Below, piece after piece: positions 1 to 9,786 of a stretch of 33,395 nt of DNA. The notes below the pieces were generated by a model that saw only the letters and a program-made list of their open reading frames with translations, was not told where the DNA came from and made no database searches. The DNA is from Rhizophagus sp. LPA8_4_AMF (lineage: Eukaryota > Glomeromycota > Glomeromycetes > Glomerales > Glomeraceae). The position numbers were made by a program, and so were the translations under genes. Positions within the stretch are counted from its first letter, which is position 1. Each line of letters starts with the position of its first letter. The stretch covers positions 1 to 33,395 of the forward strand of contig JADRCO010000453.1 in the NCBI GenBank assembly GCA_021464525.1, given 5' to 3'.

Positions 1-1371
1 AAAAAGATAATTTTTTTTTTTTTTTAAAAAAAAAAAAAGGAAAAGCGAAGAAGGAAATAAAGTAAATAAATTTGTAAAATCGTTTTAAAAAATGTAGATC
101 AAACATGAGTAAAAATATATCATCATATGATTTGTCAGTGTATGTAAAGCGTAACGTGATCAAAGTTACGCTTCCCGCAGAAGATACAGCAGATACTTCG
201 CATACCCACTAGTCTATCTATAGTGATTTCCACGCAATTTTTATAATAAAACACGAAGTTTTTAAGGGTTAGTCGGCTAGTTGCGAACAATAAAGAATAA
301 GTTACCACTAGGAAAATGGAAAAATCATTGTAAGTTATTTAAATAACAATCCCTAAAAACTTGTAAAACATGTGAAACGTTTAATATTTTTTTTTTTTAG
401 AAATCGAGCGGGTGAACCTTGATAATTTATAGTTCGATCTCATGAGATATGACGTTTAAAAAATTATTTATGATCAAACATAAAGTGGCGTAACAATGTA
501 ATTCGACAATTTCCTTCGCTTTTATTCTGGAAAAACATATCAGATATATATATATGAGTAGATATTAGCTATTAAATATATATGAGTACGGTAAGATATT
601 AATAATTTAGAAAAAGTTATTCTAACGACCAACAACTTTTATACAAAAACCTATCAGAAAATAATGTCAATTCTTTCTTGACTATGCAAAATGACAAATT
701 AGTTTAAGAATTTTCGAAATTGGTTCTAACCTAGACTTTTCCTTTGACTATCACGTGACTTCAGCGTTAGTATTCGATCTCAACCGTTTTTTTCCTTTGA
801 CGGCTTCCATAGAAATTTCTCTTAAAATTAACTATAATAGTCAAGTAATAATATATTGTTTCCGAAACAATTTCCCTAAAAAGAATTTTATTTTTCTCAC
901 GATCCAGTGATAATTCGACAAGTATCTCTCGTGCATCACTTCAACCAACGGATAATACGAATTTAGAATTTACATTAGAATTTACAGTTCAATAAGATTC
1001 GAACGAATTTTTATTGGTCATGTTCGTATTACGTACAGTGATGCATAAAATGTACACCATAAGTTGTTATTGAACGAAAGTTTCTGATTGAAAAAGACTA
1101 AAAATAAAAAAAAAACTATTCAGTGTTTAATTCAAATTAAGAATAAATTTTTTAAATCACCAAGGAAAAAAAATCTACGGTTAAAAAAGACCCTCCGGAA
1201 AATTAATTCTAATTTTACAATACATCGAAAAAACTTACAGAAAGAAGAAATTAAAATGTATATATAAATAAATATATATATATAATTAATAATAATAAAA
1301 AAAAAAGTCAATAAACTAATCTAATTTTTCCCCCTTATTTCTTTTCTTGATTCATTTACCAATTTTTTTTT
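1..1371. other. AT-rich intergenic region downstream of the Rho gene
   Basis: I see no convincing gene here. The stretch is AT-rich with homopolymer runs, a TA-rich microsatellite near 541-580 and a perfect 9-bp inverted repeat (arms 147-155 and 165-173, 9-base loop). The last part is presumably the 3' untranslated region of the Rho gene, which is read toward this side. All frames are broken by frequent stops. Confidence 0.6.
147..173. repeat. perfect 9-bp inverted repeat
   Basis: The arms AAGCGTAAC and GTTACGCTT are exact reverse complements around a 9-base spacer. The repeat is more GC-rich than its surroundings. It could be a protein-binding palindrome, a short hairpin in an RNA, or chance. 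No gene start lies next to it. Confidence 0.5.
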
Positions 1372-1944
1372 TTATAAAACCACACAACAACAATCACTTG
1401 AAGTTTCATCAACATTACGAAGAGCCGCTCTTACAGCATGTTCAAAAACGTTATTAACACCATCGTTAAATTTAGCAGAACACTCCAAATGAATATAAGC
1501 TCCAATTTTATCAGCAACTCGTTTTCCTTCTTGAGGAGTCACAAGTCTACGTGATCCATCATTCATATTTTGACCATTCCTTAAATCTGTTTTGTTTCCA
1601 ACTAAAAGAATTGGTAAATTTGGACAAAATGATTTCACTTCTGGAGACCATTTTTCTTCTACGTTTTCTAAAGAATCGATGGAGTCGATAGAATAACAAA
1701 TTAAAATTACATGAGCATCAGGATAAGAAAGTGGTCTTAAACGATCATAATCCTCTTGACCCGCTGTATCCCATAATGCTAACTCAACATTTCTTCCATC
1801 CACTGTTATATTTTTAACATAATTTTCAAATACTGTTGGTACATAAATATCTGGAAATGTGCCTTTTGAAAATACTATTAAAAGACATGTCTTCCCGCAC
1901 GCACCATCACCAACTATTACAAGTTTTCGATTAAGTTCAGACAT
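1372..1944 (-). CDS. Rho-family small GTPase (Rho1/RhoA-like), acidic tri-cysteine tail
   Basis: A complete 190-residue Rho GTPase in one exon. Such proteins switch between GDP and GTP forms at membranes and steer polarity, actin and, in fungi, wall glucan synthesis. Visible: P-loop GDGACGKT (12-19), effector region with Tyr34 and Thr37, DTAGQ with Gln63, NKTD (117-120), ECSAK (154-158) and a CaaX end, CVVL, whose final Leu predicts geranylgeranylation at Cys187. Numbering matches RhoA through Gln63, so the start fits the family. Odd points: the Rho insert (about 121-136) is about four residues shorter than in RhoA, and the tail after residue 176 is acidic with three consecutive Cys, lacking the usual polybasic stretch. 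Cys185/186 might be palmitoylated (inference). The lack of introns contrasts with several neighbours and could mean retroposition. Confidence 0.96.
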   Translation of the reverse strand: MSELNRKLVIVGDGACGKTCLLIVFSKGTFPDIYVPTVFENYVKNITVDGRNVELALWDTAGQEDYDRLRPLSYPDAHVILICYSIDSIDSLENVEEKWSPEVKSFCPNLPILLVGNKTDLRNGQNMNDGSRRLVTPQEGKRVADKIGAYIHLECSAKFNDGVNNVFEHAVRAALRNVDETSSDCCCVVL

Positions 1945-2686
1945 TTTATATTTTGTGTATTTATATGTGTGTATGAAAGAAAAATAAAGAAAAAAAATCC
2001 AGTTGAAAAAAAAGGGGAATTTTTATTTTATAAATTAGCCACAAACCTGCCCACAGTATTATACATGAGTACAAGTTACCCTGTACTCGTAATGAGTTAC
2101 ATTGATTGACCAATCAACCCGATAAACTAGACCCAAAAAAAAAGTGGAAGTTGAAATTAACTAACAAAAAAGGCAAATAAATAATACATTTTTCATTATC
2201 TAAACTGCTAGTATTTTAAGTAAAATAACTTTATTCATTCAAATTGAACGTTGGGATGATTGCAGATAAGAAAAGACGATCGCTTCCCCATACAAATTTT
2301 CAATCGGACTTAAAATTCCGATTGTGTGATTTACATGTGTTCATTAGTTTCTACTCAAGAAATAACCCATTTTTTAAATTAAAATTAATTAATTAAAAAA
2401 ATTTATTGCGTTTCGAAGCTTTCCTATAAATAAAGAAGATAATCTTATTTTTTTTATTAACACTTTTCTAAAAAAGCTAGTATTTTATGTTAAAAACTTG
2501 AAACTTTGACTAAAAAAAAAATTTTCCTCTTGTAATTTTTATATTTTTATATATTTTTTTTTCATTTATAATCTTTCTTTTTATATTTCAATCTTTGGTT
2601 TCTTATTAAAAAAATAGCGAACATAAATTGTGGAACTATGAGCGTCAAGTCTTACCTAAATTTGTTTGTTTGTTTTTATTGTCGTT
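1945..2686. other. intergenic region upstream of the Rho gene
   Basis: No coding sequence is recognised. The part nearest the Rho start (about 1945-2150) should hold its promoter and 5' untranslated region, and contains two perfect palindromes that are listed separately. The remainder is AT-rich with T and A runs. I see no clear TATA box at a diagnostic distance. Confidence 0.5.
2067..2117. promoter_or_regulatory. two adjacent palindromes upstream of the Rho gene
   Basis: The first has arms GAGTACA (2067-2073) and TGTACTC (2082-2088) around 8 bases. The second has arms TTGATTG (2102-2108) and CAATCAA (2111-2117) around 2 bases and includes CCAAT on the plus strand. They lie 123-173 bases upstream of the Rho start codon, a plausible place for transcription-factor sites. 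Function is inferred from position and symmetry only. Confidence 0.3.
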
Positions 2687-2955
2687 ATGCGGTATTTAAT
2701 ATTTATAGTTATTATTGGATCAACTTTTAGTAATCCCGCATTTTCCGCTAGTTTACAAGGTAAGAATTTAGGGGTAAAAGTAAAAGTTGTATTTATTTGT
2801 CAAAATAGTATTTTTACCTGTAATAATTAACTTTAATATTAAGTATTTAATCGGTAATTTACGTGTTAAGTTTTATAGTAGACGTTACTTTTATTTTCCA
2901 AGTAAGATCAAATGATTTAATTGTAATGTATTACATCCTGAATAAAAGGAACTAA
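2687..2955 (+). CDS. candidate small secreted peptide (two exons, tentative)
   Basis: Exon 1 (2687-2759) encodes Met-Arg, a hydrophobic run and then small residues (MRYLIFIVIIGSTFS..., ending ASLQ), which is typical of a secretion signal. It stops at a consensus donor, GTAAGA. One in-frame acceptor (TTTTATAG, ending at 2878) would add exon 2 (2879-2955) and give a peptide of 49 residues with a stop at 2953-2955. Another GTAAGA within exon 2 means the true gene could continue differently. It is convergent with the F-box gene, whose stop codon is 90 bases away. No family is recognised. Arbuscular fungi do secrete many small proteins, but with no homology or transcript evidence this is a hypothesis. 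Confidence 0.28.
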
Positions 2956-3045
2956 TAATGAGAAGTACAAATTGAAGAAACAAATATTTCTATTCTATTC
3001 AATCTAAATAATTAATTGTCGTTTGATGCTTCTTTATGATCTAAT

Positions 3046-4290
3046 TTAATCATTCTCAACCTCGCTACTTTCTTCCTCTTCATTACTATCATAGCTAGTT
3101 TCATATATAACTTGATTGTCCTTATATTCTTTCAAATCTTTATAGGATTTAAATTCATATTCAAATCCTAATCGACATTGATCGAATTCTGGAATATAAT
3201 TTAAAATAGCATTAACTACGCTACATGAATAGAAATTAAAATCAAGTTTTCGAAGATTAACATTAGCTGTTTGGATCAATCCGATTATAAAGTCATCTGG
3301 AAAATATCCAATATAATGTTTATAAAAAAATATAATCTCCTTTAACAAAGGAAATGATCTTGATAAATAATTAAACCTTTCCTTTTCTAATCCAATGCAA
3401 CGTTCCAATACAAGCCTTTCCAATTTTTTGCAAGATACAAGTGACTTCAAAGCATCATCACTTATAGTATCGAAATTACAAGTATTCATTGTAAGATTAA
3501 TAAGAGAATCTTTTTGACTGGAAAGAGATTCTAAAACTGATCCAAGAAAATATTCTTCACTGAAAAATACAGATAAATTTTTCAACGAATTTTGTGCTCG
3601 GATTAGGGTTGCAAGTGAATCGGCAGATTCCAATGTTGTAACACTAGTTATGATAGTAATTAAATTTTTACAAATAGTAAACAATCCAGAATAAAACTTG
3701 GAATAATCTCCGCCGAAAGTAATGACAACGCGTAAATATTTTAAACATTTGTTCGCATTAGTCATGTACGGAATCAAATTGATATCATCTTCAATTACAG
3801 CATAATCAAAACCGTATGGATACATTGGTCGTATATGTTCGATAAGACTACTTCGTCTTAATATCAATGAGCTTATCTCATGAAATATACATCCGATTTT
3901 TTTGTACTTTCTGATTTGTTCTTCTCCTTCATCAAACTGATTATCAGTAAAAAGATAATTTCGGATTCCATCGTACATCCTATCTAATTGAAGAGATCTA
4001 ATAAAGCATGTATAATCAAAAGTCGTCTGAAAAGGCGGTGATTTTGATAAATCAATTTCTTTATTAGTCAATAATGATCTCGATTCTTCATCTAAAAATG
4101 ATAAGAGGATTTTGATAAGTCTATCAGGGAAGTCAGTCGATCCAAAAGGTTCTTCCCACATTATAGGAACAATTATCCTACACCATTCTCGATTAACAAG
4201 TGCTGCAGAAAATTCATGTTTTGATGTGTGAAATTCGCCTTTAAGTTTTCTAAAGATCTGTTCTAATACTTCAGTTGAAAGTCGATTCAT
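3046..4290 (-). CDS. F-box protein with leucine-rich C-terminal region
   Basis: A single-exon protein of 414 residues. Residues 1-50 resemble an F-box (MNRLSTEVLEQIFRKL, then LVNREWCRIIVPIMWEEPF), the segment that binds Skp1 in SCF ubiquitin ligases. The rest holds irregular leucine-rich stretches (for example around 265-320, with LINLTMNTCNFDTIS and LERLVLERC), which in this class select substrates. The last 16 residues are strongly acidic. Length and layout match the large family of divergent F-box/LRR-like proteins in Rhizophagus and relatives. The start is the first Met of the F-box, with AT-rich untranslated-looking sequence upstream. The substrate cannot be predicted. No break is seen. 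Confidence 0.85.
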   Translation of the reverse strand: MNRLSTEVLEQIFRKLKGEFHTSKHEFSAALVNREWCRIIVPIMWEEPFGSTDFPDRLIKILLSFLDEESRSLLTNKEIDLSKSPPFQTTFDYTCFIRSLQLDRMYDGIRNYLFTDNQFDEGEEQIRKYKKIGCIFHEISSLILRRSSLIEHIRPMYPYGFDYAVIEDDINLIPYMTNANKCLKYLRVVITFGGDYSKFYSGLFTICKNLITIITSVTTLESADSLATLIRAQNSLKNLSVFFSEEYFLGSVLESLSSQKDSLINLTMNTCNFDTISDDALKSLVSCKKLERLVLERCIGLEKERFNYLSRSFPLLKEIIFFYKHYIGYFPDDFIIGLIQTANVNLRKLDFNFYSCSVVNAILNYIPEFDQCRLGFEYEFKSYKDLKEYKDNQVIYETSYDSNEEEESSEVEND

Positions 4291-5378
4291 TATAATAAAG
4301 ATATTAAATTCTTTACAATAATCGGTTAGCTAAAAATATAAATTTATGTTAATAGATTTATCACGTGCTAATTTAAATATCGGTCTGTTATTTAATTACT
4401 TACAGTTGTATACTGTACTTATTATTTACATAAAATTAGAAACTGGAGAAGACAAAGCGCGATAAATCTCGAAAATCTGGCTATAAAAAAAAATTGTTAC
4501 ACAATTTCTTTAGAACCAATAATATTTCTACGATAACTAAACTATTTTTAATATTTACGTAACGTAAAATATGTATCTTAAAGTCTAAAAATATGCATTA
4601 TGTTACATTCGCAAATGACTGAACCAATAACGCACGTTATGTATGCTGGAAACTTTGCCGATTTTGCTGAATTTCTGAAAGAAATATTGATATTCTATAC
4701 CCATAACAGAAAATAATTAATTCTTAACAAGCATTTATAAATATAGGAAATTCTACGAATAGAAATACCTTTGTTTTCTCGCTCAGTTTCGCGCCTACAT
4801 CCCATTCTACCTCAATTTGAGAAAGTTAGATATTGGATCAACATGACAAAAGACAAAGCATAACATTGTTTAGATGATGCCAATTTTATGGGTACCCCGC
4901 TCATTTGTGGAGGCGTAACAGATTGCTATTTCCGTGATTTAAAAATTTTGACCCTTATAGAGTGATGACATTACTTTTATACAAAATCGAAATCATTATG
5001 ATAAAAGATCGATGCAATTCTTACTATTAGTTAGGTCCATTGCATGGAAGAAGCCTGGCTTCTGAATCGGCTACATCGCTCCTTTCAATAGAGGCGGATG
5101 GTATGGTGATATCTTTATGAGACAAGAATTTTGCATTCACAAAAATATCATCCGAGAGAAGGGAATTCTTAGTTATGGCTTAGTTTGTCGTATCACGTAG
5201 AGATTGCAAAAAATTGGAGCTAAACTTTATAACTCATATTCATATCATATGTTTTAAAAATAATTTAATTTTACATAATAATTATTATAATAAATAATAA
5301 ATTAACAAATATTTAAATATTCAATAATACAAATAACTTGTTATTATTTATACAAAATTAATTTTTACCCTTGCTTCG
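4291..5378. other. intergenic region with a GC-richer, possibly relict coding patch
   Basis: This lies between the F-box start and the 3' end of the GH35 gene. Most is AT-rich, but about 4770-5220 is clearly richer in GC, near half in places such as 5045-5105. It holds several short stop-limited frames with protein-like composition, for example a plus-strand stretch reading GGWYGDIFMRQEF near 5090. I do not recognise the family. It could be an eroded gene fragment or a non-coding RNA; the flanks look non-coding. Confidence 0.35.
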
Positions 5379-8300
5379 TTAATTAAATTTAATCTGTTCT
5401 CTCATAACAACCCAAGATTTATGATCATCATCATTAGCATCTTTTGGTATTTTAATAATATTGCCAGATTTATTCACGTCATCAATTTCCCAACCTTTTA
5501 CTTCAACTTTAATATCTTCACTATGAACCTGTTCCCAACTATATACCATTAATGTAATTTTATTTTCTTCATTAAATTTTAATAAACCGTCCATTAGATA
5601 ATAATTATGTTGCGAAAGATCACCATTTCCGTAGTATCTTCCAATTAAGGTATCATTTAAAAATATATATGAAGTAAAAGCTCCGAATAGGACCAACCTT
5701 AATGGAGCATTTATAATTTCTTTATATTTTGGATCAACAGGATGTCTAAATTTAAAACTCCACCACTTAACCCCTTCATCCGGCATTACTCCATAATCAT
5801 TTATACTACTACTTTCAATCCATCCTGTATTCTTATGTTCATCTGGAAATCCACTCGTAATAAATGGTATTTCCAATCTTCTAACATCAACTCCACAAAT
5901 TTCCCATTTAATATTTGATAAACCAGAAATTTTTGCTGAAATTAATCCCCTTGGATTTCTTGCATCATTAAACACGACAGATTGGCGGCTAATTCCAAGA
6001 TTATCAACTAATATAATTATAATATTATCTTCCTCATTAACATTAACGAATTTTGTAATATCATAATTTTTACCTCCTAAAAATGCAAATATTTCAGGTC
6101 CCATTTTCACTCCTGGAAAGAATAAATTTCTACTAAAGGTCATATGACCTCCAGCAAATTTTCCATTAACAAATATGGTACACCTATGTCGCATATTAAC
6201 GCTTAATTGTATTTTCCTATTTTTTTTCATGGATGGAAATTTTGCTCGATATAAAACGTGACCTGATGCATAATGATTTTCAGCAGCTCCGCCATTCTTT
6301 AAATCAATTTCTCGCCATTCTAAATCTGAAAAATTTGTGATACGTGTACTCCAATTTAATAATTCTGGTGTTGTATGAACAGCTGGAGGTTTATTACCCG
6401 TCGTAAGTTGTTTTTTATAAATAAATGGAAGAGGATAGAAAGAATTTGAATCTACACGAGTATGGTCAGATAGTTGTCGTAAGGATAATATTGTGATTTC
6501 CTTTTCATCTTCTCCATATTCTGTCTCAATGATGTTATTTTTTAGGTCAAAATAAACATTCTGTGTCCCCCAACTAATTATTAACGGCGAATGAGAAAGA
6601 TTAAATGCTCGATTATGTGCTTGAGCCCAATGAGATTCATCAAAAACTGCATGAAGTGTACCAAGCGAATCACTATCTAGAGCTAATATAAAAAGTTCTT
6701 TTGAATCTTCCGTATGCCTGATCCTTGCAAATCCAATTCCATCATTCAATGAAACAATATTAATAGAATCACCAATATTTCTTATTGATGAACGAAGATT
6801 TCCATCTACGTTGATTTCACCCTCAAATGCAAATTCTCCAACATTATTAACAGGAATTATCCATATCTCTCTTCCCGGATCACTTCCACTTGGTGGATGT
6901 AAAATCCTCAAATGAATAGGTATTGAAGAAAAAATAAGTTTCAATCCTGTTGATGTTACATAATTACCTAAAGCAATGAAGGAACTCTTATACGGTAAAT
7001 AACATTGCATGTCAAATAACACTTTTTTTCCTTGAGCTCCAATATAATTAATAAAAAGTTCGAATTTTGAACTCTCTGTCTTAGAAAAATTTCGAAGAAA
7101 AGTAAACACAACGGCATTACTTTCTTCACCTGAATCTACCACAGCTCTTCTTTGTAAATTGAAAACATCCTTGATGGATGCTCTAATGTTTGGATTTTTA
7201 ACGCGTACAGTTTTTGCAAATACGTCCGAAAAACTTCTTGCAAAGAAAAGCCCAAGACGCAAATTTCTTAGCCGACCTGATACATAACCAGATTCCCGTA
7301 TGCATGCAGAGTAATCATATGAAGTGGTTCCGTCACTAAATACAAAATTGGATAAGCAACTCGTAATAAAATTTTTTTTAAAAAAATAGCAAATTCAAAA
7401 AATCCTAAATATACATGTCACCCAATGTTCCCCAATTAGTCCCACCATAGACCATGTAAAATGAAAGCATAGTGCATCCTTGTGCTAAAACTGAATCATA
7501 AACGATTCGAGTAAACCTATCTCCATAAAAATTATAAATATCATCAAACGTATGTTCTAACTTATATGATGTATACCATCCACCTTGCAATTCTGGAATG
7601 AATATGGGTGACTAAATATAATAAACAGGTAATTATTAATTCTGGTGTTTTTTATGAAATTATTAAATAAATAATCCAAATTTACTTTTGCTGCATCATG
7701 GCCAAAGCTTCGCACTTCTTTTTCAAGATGATCTATTGCATTTACCATATCTTTAGGATCCCAAGGTTTCCATTTTTTGGGATCCTGTTCTGAACCAAAG
7801 TCAAATGGGGTTGGAGAGTCTGCCGGTGCGAATACTTGTAAATGGAAAGAACAAATTATTTATTTAATATATATATTAAATGTGTACGTGTATATATTAT
7901 TTCATATTACTTACTAAAGTATTTATCAAATCCATATAAATCTAATCCGAATGATCTTCGATTAAAGAAATTAGTTGATGGCTTAGCATCATATTCAGGT
8001 TTTGCAATAAAAGAACCTGATTCATCGGGATCATTTGTAAAAAGGGGAACCGTAATTCCACAATCCCTTGCTACTTTACAAAGAAAACGCATTTCATCAT
8101 GTAAGCCAAATGGAATCTTTCGTGCTTTTTCAAATAATTCATTTTCGATTTGAAGTGCAATAACACATCCATTAGATTTTTCAGTAATTTGATGATGCGC
8201 AAAAATTGGTAAAATATTATCAAACCATTCTTTTTCATAATCCGCAAAAGTTTTATCGTACTCTTTAAATCCTGTGAATTTAATATGACGTATTCTATCT

Positions 8301-8773
8301 TTTTTAGCAGCTAACCATAATGGAAATCCTCCCACTTGAGTTTCAGCACAAATATAAGGACCTGGTGCTGCTAGAACATAAAGTCCCAATTTTTCACAAA
8401 GATCCAACAAATAATCAACATCTCTATTGCCATCAAATTTATAAATTCCCTCATCAGGATTATGATATCCCCAATGAAAATAAATTCTAATACAGTTAAA
8501 TCCTCCCGCTCGATACTTTTTTAGCACACTTTCCCATCTTGTTTTATCAGGAAGTCGCCAATAATGAAATTCTCCACTAAATATTAATGTTGGATTTTTA
8601 TGAATGTATAAACAATGTTTATCCCAATCAAGAATATGTCCATATTTATTACGATCATATGCACATTCAGTTGTTGTTATAGGCAAAGTTCCTTTACGGC
8701 TTTGTAAAAGCCAAACATAAAAAGCCACAAAACCAGTTGGAATAGCTAAAGCAGTTATAATTTCTGCAATCAT
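5379..8773 (-). CDS. GH35 beta-galactosidase, membrane-anchored, four exons
   Basis: Predicted to remove terminal beta-galactose residues at the cell surface or in the secretory route. Exons, by GT-AG signals and frame continuity: 8773-7915, 7834-7686, 7611-7415 and 7335-5379; introns of 80, 74 and 79 bases. The product is 1053 residues, in the range of large fungal GH35 enzymes. Residues 3-25 form one hydrophobic helix (signal anchor). The GH35 barrel follows: FSGEFHYWRLP, GYHNPDEG, APGPYICAE, QIENE with Glu212 as likely acid/base, and IPELQGGW with Glu343 as likely nucleophile. The third join restores DIDGTTSYDYSA, a family signature. The C-terminal half looks like the beta-sandwich/jelly-roll domains. 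I chose the Met at 8773, since the in-frame Met at 8854 would translate the A/T run into ten Phe. It is divergent from the RNF213-like gene. Confidence 0.93.
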
Positions 8774-8774
8774 G

Positions 8775-8777
<3 letters not shown>

Positions 8778-8810
<33 letters not shown>
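8778..8810. repeat. homopolymer run of 33 A (plus strand)
   Basis: An uninterrupted run of 33 A on the plus strand begins 5 bases upstream of the preferred GH35 start codon and would be poly-U in its 5' untranslated region. Length is uncertain in any assembly, because long homopolymers are error-prone and mutable. Confidence 0.9.
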
Positions 8811-8813
<3 letters not shown>

Positions 8814-9786
8814 TGCATATATTTATTAGCTATTAAGGCATTGATCTTTTCCATTATTTACTCCATTATATACTCATATGACCCACAAGATAAACCTCGG
8901 GATGTGATAAAGTACAAAATCGATCGGCACTTTTTACGCCCATCAATTAAATAATAACAATTATCTGATATACAATTTCCAATTTAACATTAGTTGATAT
9001 ACAATGGGAATATTAAAAGTTGGTACAAAAATTAATTTTTTTTTTAAACTGTACGTCTTCCGCGTCCTTCCTAGAATCCTAGAGCGTTGACTTTGATATT
9101 GATAACATTATACGCATATTTACTTACTTTGTGTAAAAAATAGTAAATAAACAATTATTTATTGCATATAGCTAATAGTGTTTGTCACAGTTAGTAATCA
9201 ACAAAATATTATTTACCTAACACACAAGAACTAATATTTTTTTCCGAAATATATTCATTATTTGGCCAAAATTAATAGTAATGCTGGTCAAACTCAGTAA
9301 AGATATGTAGTTGTTTGTTACGTATTACGTTAAATTGCGTACACTCATTTAAACTAATTTTAGAAATTTTCATAACAAAGCTAGTCCAAAAATAATTTTT
9401 CATTTAAATACAAAAAAAAATCTCCAAATAGAATCCCATTTCAAGAGATATAAAGAACAAAAAAAATAAGGTATTTAAAAAGAAATAATTATCCGGATAA
9501 GTTAATTTCATTTAAACTAGGTGAATAAACTTCCGCAGTATTTTTTGTTTTAGCACTTAATTTGGAAAATAAACAATGAAAATATAAATAAAAATTTTTT
9601 TTTGACAATCTTTCAGATAAATAAGCATATTAAAATTTTCATTTCGTTTTTTTTCTTATACTTTTCGAACTGACAGATTTTCTTGTAATTATCTTTGCAT
9701 AGATTACAAATAAATATTACATACTTAGGTTTCAATGTGTGAATTTGAATAATAATAATTATTTGAAATATAAACACTTATGAAAT
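8811..9786. other. shared upstream region of the divergent GH35 and RNF213-like genes
   Basis: About 1 kb separates two divergent starts, so both promoters should lie here. It is AT-rich with no coding evidence. A short reading frame begins at an ATG at 9780, 7 bases before the RNF213-like start and out of frame with it, and ends at 9803. No clear core-promoter motif can be assigned. Confidence 0.5.

Noticed and set aside
752-757. CACGTG E-box
   Set aside because: A lone 6-base match downstream of the Rho gene, expected by chance over this length.
7842-8153. Plus-strand open frame of 103 codons
   Set aside because: It is antisense to the GH35 first exon and intron, which carry clear family motifs on the minus strand.
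8772-8954. Plus-strand open frame beginning with poly-Lys
   Set aside because: It is the translation of the 33-A run on the strand opposite the GH35 start; there is no domain or splice context.
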